NCBI GenBank assembly: GCA_022709445.1
Contig: JAKLIU010000042.1
Location: 1-10,737, forward strand
Length of the DNA: 10,737 bases
Source of the DNA: Spirochaetota bacterium
GTDB lineage: Bacteria > Spirochaetota > Spirochaetia > Treponematales > UBA12059
Reading direction: 5' to 3'
The notes below the pieces were generated by a model that did no database searches, had not been told where the DNA came from, and saw only the letters and a list, made by a program, of their open reading frames with translations. The position numbers were made by a program, and so were the translations under genes. This document shows positions 6,168-10,737 of this stretch, in pieces. Each line of letters opens with the position of its first letter. The stretch's first letter is position 1.

Positions 6168-6500
6168 GATAGACCATCCTTGCCCGGGAACGCCAGGCGT
6201 CCCCCCGACTTGACTGTACAGCTTCCATTATATTTCGGCCATTGCGGCGGAAATATTGACAGATAACGTCCCGGCGCGCCCCGACGCCCGTCCGGACCGG
6301 TCCGCGGACCCCGGCCGGACCCCCTGGGCCGCCCGCCGGGTCGGGAGCGCCGGCCCGCCGGAAACTTGATTATAGTGTTATTTTACGTTCTCTCCGTGTA
6401 CATAATCCGCGCTTTGTTCTAGTATGTCCTGAGGTCGGCGGCGGTGCCCGGGGAGGACGGGTTCCATGCGCCGGACGCGCGGTACTTCAAGGAAAATGTC
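6168..6500. other. Divergent intergenic region without a gene
   Basis: About 330 bases between the divergent amidohydrolase and GNAT genes. The left part (6211-6270) is AT-rich and holds the amidohydrolase promoter and operator candidate. The middle (6270-6360) is extremely GC-rich and includes a perfect 12 bp palindrome, cggaccggtccg, at 6293-6304. The right part (6361-6425) is AT-rich again and is the likely promoter region for the GNAT-moxR operon. The nearest -35/-10 pair seen is tgtaca (6397-6402) and tagtat (6420-6425), 17 bases apart, each matching consensus at four of six positions. No convincing small gene was found. Confidence 0.5.
6227..6256 (-). promoter_or_regulatory. Likely amidohydrolase promoter with overlapping inverted repeat
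   Basis: On the minus strand a perfect -10 box, TATAAT, lies at 6227-6232, about 60 bases before the amidohydrolase start. A 27-base imperfect palindrome, atatttcggcc (6230-6240), attgc spacer, ggcggaaatat (6246-6256), pairs at 10 of 11 positions. It fills the space between the -10 box and the expected -35 position (about 6250-6255, a poor match). That is the classic place for a repressor operator. Alternatively, a weak -35 could mean an activator is needed. The bound regulator is unknown. Confidence 0.45.
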
Positions 6501-7013
6501 ATGATCAATATCAGGGAATACGAGCTTTTGACCCTGGAAACGGGTTCATACCGGGACATAGAGCTGGAAATCCTCAAGGAGACGCTTTCCGCCTGGAAAG
6601 ACAGCCCCGGGGCGCCCTACGAGCTCATAGAGCTGCGCGACGGCGCCGTGCTCGCCGGGTTCTGCCTGTTCTACCGCTCTCCCAACACGGACTACACCTT
6701 CGACATCCACACCTTCGTGGTGGGGCGGGACTACCGCAACAAGGCGGTGGGCCCCAGGCTCCTGGAGCTCCTGGAGGAGCGCCTGCTGGAGCGGACCGGC
6801 TACGCGGTGATACGGATAGAGACCTCCCGGCTCAAGGAGACCGCCATCGGGGACGGATTCTTCCCCGCGGCAGGCTTCCAGACCATGGGTCACATCCCCG
6901 GCTTCTACGAGGCCGACAACGATTACTACATCTACGTCAGGGCGGTGAGCGCCGGGAAACCCCGGCGCGACGACGGCGACGGTCCCGGTGACGGCGGCCG
7001 GGACCCCGGCTGA
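6501..7013 (+). CDS. GNAT-family N-acetyltransferase
   Basis: Protein of 170 residues, typical for GNAT acetyltransferases, which move an acetyl group from acetyl-CoA to an amine. The ATG at 6501 is preceded by AAGGA at 6489-6493 with a 7-base spacer. The frame extends up to a GTG at 6444, but that has no such signal and the added residues look noncoding. The acetyl-CoA-binding motif A spans about 72-92 (FVVGRDYRN, then KAVGPRLLELL). The usual (Q/R)xxGx(G/A) reads R79-NKAV-G84, so its first Gly is Ala. A motif B-like ending follows (FPAAGFQTMGHIPGFYEADNDY, residues 121-142, here split: FPAAGFQTMG and HIPGFYEADNDY). The last 20 residues are a Gly/Asp/Arg/Pro tail encoded by two strong hairpins. 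It lies 23 bases upstream of moxR and is probably cotranscribed with it. Its substrate is unknown. Confidence 0.8.
   Translation: MINIREYELLTLETGSYRDIELEILKETLSAWKDSPGAPYELIELRDGAVLAGFCLFYRSPNTDYTFDIHTFVVGRDYRNKAVGPRLLELLEERLLERTGYAVIRIETSRLKETAIGDGFFPAAGFQTMGHIPGFYEADNDYYIYVRAVSAGKPRRDDGDGPGDGGRDPG
6949..7005 (+). other. Two consecutive stem-loops at the end of the GNAT gene
   Basis: The first has a perfect 8 bp stem, gcgccggg (6949-6956) with cccggcgc (6961-6968), and a 4-base loop. The second has a perfect 8 bp stem, ggtcccgg (6981-6988) with ccgggacc (6998-7005), and a 9-base loop. Neither is followed by a T-run, so they do not look like a rho-independent terminator. They could pause transcription, protect the mRNA 3' end after cleavage, or lower readthrough into moxR. 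In GC-rich DNA some such pairs arise by chance. Confidence 0.4.
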
Positions 7014-7036
7014 CCAGGCGGAAACGGAGCCAGGCC

Positions 7037-8047
7037 ATGAACCGTGAACAGGCAGACTTCACCCGCGCCCACGAGGCGATCGCCGCCATCAGGCAGGCCA
7101 TGGCCGGCCGACTGGTGGGCAAGCGCGACATGGTTGACGGCATCCTGACCGCAGCCATGTCGGAGGGCCACATCCTGCTGGAGGGGGTGCCCGGCCTGGC
7201 CAAGACCCTCGCCGTGCGGCTCTTCGCCGCCGCGACGGGCCTGAGCTACAAGCGCATCCAGTTCACCCCGGACCTCCTGCCGGGCGACGTCACCGGCACC
7301 CTGTTCTACGACGCCTCCACGGGCCGCTTCGTCCCCCGGGAAGGCCCGGTCTTCGCCAACATCGTGCTGGCCGACGAGATCAACCGCGCTCCGGCCAAGG
7401 TGCAGTCCGCCCTCCTGGAGGCCATGGAGGAGCGCCAGGTGACCATGGGCGACCGCAGCCTGCCCCTCCCGTCGCCCTTCCTGGTGCTGGCCACCCAGAA
7501 TCCCATCGAGCACGAGGGGACCTTCCGCCTGCCGGAAGCCCAGCTCGACCGTTTCATGCTCAAGCTGCTGGTGGACTACCCGGAAGCGTCCGAGGAACTG
7601 GACATCGTGCTGGGCAACGCCGACGCGGCGGCCGGCCGGGGCCGGGAGCCGTCCGCCGGGATGCCGCCGGTGGACCCCGGCGCGCTGGATGCGATCAAGG
7701 CCGCCGTGCGGGCGGTCCGGTTCGAGCGCGACGCGGTCTCCTACGCCGTCGCCGTGGTCAGGGCCAGCAGGCCGGGTGCCGGCGCGGCGTCCTCTCCCCC
7801 CGCGGTCCGCGAGCTGTCCCGCCTCATCGAGTACGGGGCCAGCCCGAGGGCCTCCATAGCCCTGCACCGCGCTGCGCGGGCGGCGGCCCTCCTTGCCGGG
7901 CGCGAGTACGTGTTGCCGGAGGACGTGAAGCGGGCCGCCCCCGCCGTGCTCAGGCACCGCATCGTGCCCTCCTACGAGGCCGAGGCCGAGCGCATCGCCC
8001 CGGACGCCATCATCAAGGGCATCCTGGCCGCCGTACCCCTGCCCTGA
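7037..8047 (+). CDS. MoxR-family AAA+ ATPase
   Basis: Cytoplasmic AAA+ ATPase of 336 residues, the normal MoxR length. MoxR proteins act as chaperones, often for VWA-domain proteins encoded beside them, as here. Walker A is GVPGLAKT (residues 50-57), Walker B is IVLADE (109-114), sensor 1 is LATQN (151-155), and LPEAQLDRF (165-173) carries the conserved Arg of this family. The C-terminal lid domain (about 225-336) contains REYVLPEDVKRAAPAVLRHR, split here as REYVLPEDV and KRAAPAVLRHR, a typical ending. The ATG at 7037 follows GGAG with 7 bases between. Its stop shares one base with the DUF58 start (TGATG), so the two are translationally coupled. It probably remodels or assembles the DUF58/VWA proteins at the membrane; this is inferred from the family. 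Confidence 0.95.
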   Translation: MNREQADFTRAHEAIAAIRQAMAGRLVGKRDMVDGILTAAMSEGHILLEGVPGLAKTLAVRLFAAATGLSYKRIQFTPDLLPGDVTGTLFYDASTGRFVPREGPVFANIVLADEINRAPAKVQSALLEAMEERQVTMGDRSLPLPSPFLVLATQNPIEHEGTFRLPEAQLDRFMLKLLVDYPEASEELDIVLGNADAAAGRGREPSAGMPPVDPGALDAIKAAVRAVRFERDAVSYAVAVVRASRPGAGAASSPPAVRELSRLIEYGASPRASIALHRAARAAALLAGREYVLPEDVKRAAPAVLRHRIVPSYEAEAERIAPDAIIKGILAAVPLP

Positions 8048-8922
8048 TGGACCGGGAGTCGCTGCGCCGGAGGATACGCCGCCTCGCCTTCGCCTCCCCC
8101 GCGCTGTCCCGCGCCGTCATGTCCGGCAACTTCCGCTCGGCCTTCAAGGGAAGGGGCATGGACTTCGACGGCCTGCGGGAGTACGACCCGGGTGACGACG
8201 CCCTGCGCATGGACTGGAACGCCACCGCCCGCTTCTCCAAGCCCTACGTCAAGACCTGGCGGGACGACCGGAACCTGACGGTCTACCTGCTCCTGGACGA
8301 GTCCCGGTCCATGGATTTCGGGGAGGGCCGCACCAAGCGGGAGACCTGCGCCCTGGCGGCCTCGCTCCTGGCCTGGGCCTGCACCCTCAACGGGGCCCGC
8401 GTGGGCGCCCTGTTCTTCGGCGGCGACGACCCCCGCCACCAGGAACCCGCCGCCGGGGAATCCAAGGCCTGGGCCCTGGTCGGGCGCATCGCCGCGGGGT
8501 CCGCCCGGTCGGCCTGCGGTTCCGGGCTCGACCGCGCCCTGGACTCGGCGATGCTGCACCTGAAGCGCAGGAGCCTGGTGGTGGTGATGAGCGACTTCAT
8601 GACCGCCGGCTGGGCCCTCCCCCTGGCCAGGCTCGCCAGGCGACACGACCTTGCGCTGGTCAGGATCCACGACCGGCTGGACGGAAGCGCGCCGCCGGTC
8701 CGCTTCGCCATGCGGGCCGTCGATTCGGAGTCCGGCCGGCCGCGTCTGGCATTGCCGCGCTCGGAGGCCTGGAAGGAAGGCCTGGCCTCGGCCGCGAGCG
8801 CCGCCAGGCTGGAGTGGCTGTCCGCCGCCGCCGCCGCGCGCGCGCCCAGCCTGGACCTGGACTCGGCTTCCGATCCCGCCCAGGCCATGGTGGACTTCTT
8901 CGGCCGGAGGAGGCGCGCGTGA
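8047..8922 (+). CDS. DUF58 domain protein (VWA-like, MoxR-associated)
   Basis: Protein of 291 residues matching the DUF58 family, commonly found directly after moxR. Diagnostic N-terminal block: SGNFRSAFKGRGMDF (residues 26-40), LREYDPGDD (43-51), MDWNATAR (55-62) and PYVKTW (66-71). A VWA-type metal-ion site DxSxS is seen as DESRS (84-88), followed later by VVVMSDFM. No N-terminal membrane helix is visible, so this is a cytosolic or peripherally bound version. It starts with the ATG that overlaps the moxR stop by one base, and ends overlapping the next start by 4 bp (GTGA). Its likely role is as partner or client of MoxR in an envelope-maintenance complex. The biochemical function of DUF58 is not established. 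Confidence 0.93.
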   Translation: MDRESLRRRIRRLAFASPALSRAVMSGNFRSAFKGRGMDFDGLREYDPGDDALRMDWNATARFSKPYVKTWRDDRNLTVYLLLDESRSMDFGEGRTKRETCALAASLLAWACTLNGARVGALFFGGDDPRHQEPAAGESKAWALVGRIAAGSARSACGSGLDRALDSAMLHLKRRSLVVVMSDFMTAGWALPLARLARRHDLALVRIHDRLDGSAPPVRFAMRAVDSESGRPRLALPRSEAWKEGLASAASAARLEWLSAAAAARAPSLDLDSASDPAQAMVDFFGRRRRA

Positions 8923-9824
8923 ACCGGGCGCCCTCCCTCCCGGCGCTGGCAGCCATCGCCTGCATCGCCTGCCTGCCCCTGCCCGCGGAGGTCCGCATCC
9001 TGTCCGTGGAGTTCGACCCTCCGCTCTACGTCTCCGGCGAGCTGACCCGCGCCTACGTCGCCTGGGACGACGCCGGCGTCGCCTGGTCTCCCACGGTACG
9101 GGAGGACGGCTTCCCCGAGCCGTCGCCCACCGGCCCGGTGATCCGATCCGCCACCCTGGCCACACGGTCGGGCCGCGCGGTGCTTTCGGTGGAGTTCACC
9201 CCATGGCGGCCCGGTCCCGGTACCCTGCCGCCGCTTTCCGTGGGCGGCGTGTCGTTCCCACCCATCCCCCTGGAGACCGCCTCCGCGCTGGCGGGCCATG
9301 AAGGCTGGGTTCCATCGCCCCTGCCGCAGCTGGAGCCCGAGGGCCTGCGCACGAGGGTCTACCTCCTGGTGGCCGCCCTCCTGGCGCTGGCCGCCCTCGC
9401 GGGCTTCGCCTCGCTGCGGCTCATGCCCTGGCTCAGGCTCCTCCTGGGCCGGTGGACCTTCGCGCGGGCCAGGCGGGAGTTCGACGCCCTGCTCGATTAC
9501 CTCCTGGAGGCGGATCGGGACGGGCCGGACGCCTGGGCCCTGCTCTGTTCGGGGCTCCGCCGCTACCTCGGCACCCGTTCGGGAGCCAATATCCAGGCGC
9601 TCACCCCGGGCGAGCTCCGCTCCCTGGCTCCGGGAGCCCTGCCGGAAGGCGCGGCCGGGGAGGCGGCGGCCATCCTGGAACGGGGTGACCGCATCCGTTT
9701 CGCGGGAGAGGCGGGCGGGGGCCTGGCCGCCGCGCTCGCGGCCGCCCGGACGCTCGCGGACCGTGTCGAGGAGGCGCTCCGGCAGCCCGCTTCCGGGACG
9801 GCGGCGGGCAGGGGCAGCCCATGA
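8919..9824 (+). CDS. Exported one-TM protein of the moxR-bat operon (BatD/DUF4381-like layout)
   Basis: Protein of 301 residues. The GTG at 8919 overlaps the DUF58 stop (GTGA), with GGAGGAGG just upstream; upstream in-frame codons only lie inside DUF58. Residues 1-23 look like a signal peptide (hydrophobic core, then PLPAE). Residues 24-140 would be outside the membrane and look beta-rich (EVRILSVEFDPPLYVSGE; later LPPLSVGGVSFPP), like the domains of BatD-type proteins. A transmembrane helix spans about 147-167. The C-terminal cytosolic part (about 178-290) is helical and includes AWALLCSGLRRYLGTRSG followed by LTPGEL, a pattern seen in cytosolic tails of proteins in this operon type. It is much shorter than full BatD. 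The position between DUF58 and VWA genes supports a membrane-anchored partner role. Assignment to BatD/DUF4381 is by layout and context, not clear sequence identity. Confidence 0.65.
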   Translation: MNRAPSLPALAAIACIACLPLPAEVRILSVEFDPPLYVSGELTRAYVAWDDAGVAWSPTVREDGFPEPSPTGPVIRSATLATRSGRAVLSVEFTPWRPGPGTLPPLSVGGVSFPPIPLETASALAGHEGWVPSPLPQLEPEGLRTRVYLLVAALLALAALAGFASLRLMPWLRLLLGRWTFARARREFDALLDYLLEADRDGPDAWALLCSGLRRYLGTRSGANIQALTPGELRSLAPGALPEGAAGEAAAILERGDRIRFAGEAGGGLAAALAAARTLADRVEEALRQPASGTAAGRGSP

Positions 9825-10737
9825 TCGTATTCGACCATCCCGCCGCCCTTTCCCTCTGCGCAGCCCCCCTGGCATGGGCGCTGCTGCACGGACTGTCCCG
9901 CCGGCGGGGCCGGCGCGGCTTTTCCCTTCCCCTGGACCACTGGGGCGGGCGGCCCGTGCCGGATGCGCCCGCCGGTTCCAGGATACTGCTCTCCGCGGGT
10001 GCCTGGGCCGTGGCCGCGGCCTGGCTGCTCCTGTCGGTGGCCGCCGCCGGTCCGTCCAGCGTCCACAGGACCGGGCTGCCCGGGCGGGCGGAACTGGACC
10101 TGGTGTTCGTGGTGGACGTCTCCCCGAGCATGGCTTCCATGGACCTCCGGCCGGACAGGCTGTCGGCGGCCCGGGACTTCATCCGGCGCTACCTGGCCGA
10201 CGGCGGGGACGGCGCTTCGGGGGCCTCCGTGGGCATCGTGGCCTTCGGCGGCAGCGCGGCCCTCGCGTGCCCGCCCACCACGGACTACGCCACGCTCGCC
10301 GGGAGGCTGGAGGCCCTGGCGCCCGGCATGTACGGCGACGGCACCGCGATCGGGCAGGGCCTGGCGCTGGCCTTCCGCCACCTGTCCACGGGTTCGGGAT
10401 CCAGGAAGGTCGCCGTGCTGCTCACCGACGGCGAGGACAACGTGGGTCTGGTCGATCCGACGGCCGCCGCCTCGGCCTTCGCGCGGGCGGGGGCCGGACT
10501 GGTCGTCCTGGGCCTGGGCACCCGCGGCGACGTGCCCTTCCGGTACACCGATCCCTCCACCGGGGAGGTCCTCAGCGGCTCCTACCGCAGCGAGTACGAC
10601 GAGTCGGCGCTCTCGGCCCTGGCCCGCGCGGCAGGCGGCGCGTTCCTGCCCACGCCGGACGAGGAAGCCCTGGCCCGGGCCCTGCCCGCGCTGGGACGGG
10701 CCGGCGGTCAGCTCTCGGTCCGGCCTTCAGGGAGCCT
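9821..10737 (+). CDS. BatA-like VWA-domain membrane protein (3' end outside window)
   Basis: At least 305 residues, open to the end of the window. The ATG at 9821 overlaps the previous stop (ATGA) and follows AGGGG. Two hydrophobic N-terminal segments (about 6-24 and 55-77) flank a basic loop (RRRGRR), as in BatA/BatB proteins (aerotolerance-operon family). The VWA domain begins near residue 92. The MIDAS motif is DVSPS (Asp99, Ser101, Ser103), with Thr175 in GDGTAIG and Asp203 in LLTDGED, so metal binding should be intact. The domain faces the periplasm if topology follows the family. After the VWA domain (from about 285) usually comes another membrane helix, which lies beyond the window. 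It is a probable MoxR client in an envelope-integrity or stress complex. Confidence 0.9.
   Translation, partial: MIVFDHPAALSLCAAPLAWALLHGLSRRRGRRGFSLPLDHWGGRPVPDAPAGSRILLSAGAWAVAAAWLLLSVAAAGPSSVHRTGLPGRAELDLVFVVDVSPSMASMDLRPDRLSAARDFIRRYLADGGDGASGASVGIVAFGGSAALACPPTTDYATLAGRLEALAPGMYGDGTAIGQGLALAFRHLSTGSGSRKVAVLLTDGEDNVGLVDPTAAASAFARAGAGLVVLGLGTRGDVPFRYTDPSTGEVLSGSYRSEYDESALSALARAAGGAFLPTPDEEALARALPALGRAGGQLSVRPSGS

Noticed and set aside
6256..6261. TTGACA as -35 of a plus-strand promoter
   Set aside because: No -10-like sequence lies 16-18 bases downstream; that stretch is solid GC.
5190..6266. 358-codon plus-strand frame opposite the amidohydrolase
   Set aside because: The opposite strand has all catalytic motifs of a known superfamily; this frame has only biased composition.
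6444..6500. Upstream GTG start for the GNAT gene
   Set aside because: No ribosome site precedes it and the extra residues have no family match; ATG 6501 has AAGGA at correct spacing.
1..10737. CRISPR array, insertion sequence, toxin-antitoxin or defence system
   Set aside because: No regularly spaced repeats, transposase, or defence-type gene cluster was seen; the MoxR/VWA operon is better explained as a housekeeping Bat-type envelope system.

Overview
The window is a GC-rich bacterial segment with tightly packed genes, many sharing stop and start codons. The best guess for the organism is a high-GC spirochaete (Spirochaetota) or a close relative. Two things point that way: a cyclic-nucleotide-domain/TPR protein paired with a CRP-like protein, and a MoxR, DUF58, membrane protein, VWA gene order like that of Borrelia and Treponema. 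This is inferred from gene content; there is no rRNA or other taxonomic marker here.

Layout. (1) 1-2749, plus strand: a glycoside hydrolase family 1 beta-glucosidase, cut at its 5' end by the window, overlaps by 4 bp a GPH-family (MelB-like) cation:sugar symporter. Together they form an uptake-and-hydrolysis unit for non-phosphorylated beta-glucosides. (2) 2750-3093: a noncoding patch with a minus-strand tRNA-Thr(CGT), its promoter, and a bidirectional hairpin terminator. Next to them lies an odd repeat block containing extra copies of tRNA 3' ends in both orientations. (3) 3094-4841, minus strand: a two-gene operon of a cNMP-domain/TPR protein followed by a CRP/FNR-like protein. (4) 4941-6167, minus strand: a metal-dependent amidohydrolase of the ATZ/TRZ/deaminase type, with a perfect -10 box and an overlapping inverted repeat upstream. 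(5) 6168-6500: a divergent intergenic region. (6) 6501-10737, plus strand: a GNAT acetyltransferase, then MoxR AAA+ ATPase, DUF58 protein, a short signal-peptide/one-TM protein with a BatD/DUF4381-like layout, and a BatA-like VWA protein that runs off the window. The last four are translationally coupled by 1-4 bp overlaps (TGATG, GTGA, ATGA).

Most genes belong to known families. The most unusual parts are the tRNA-end repeat block at 2758-2977, and the cNMP pair: one partner has a degraded nucleotide-binding cassette, and the other keeps the cassette but has lost the usual CRP DNA-contact residues. No CRISPR array, insertion sequence, integrase or recognisable new defence system is present.
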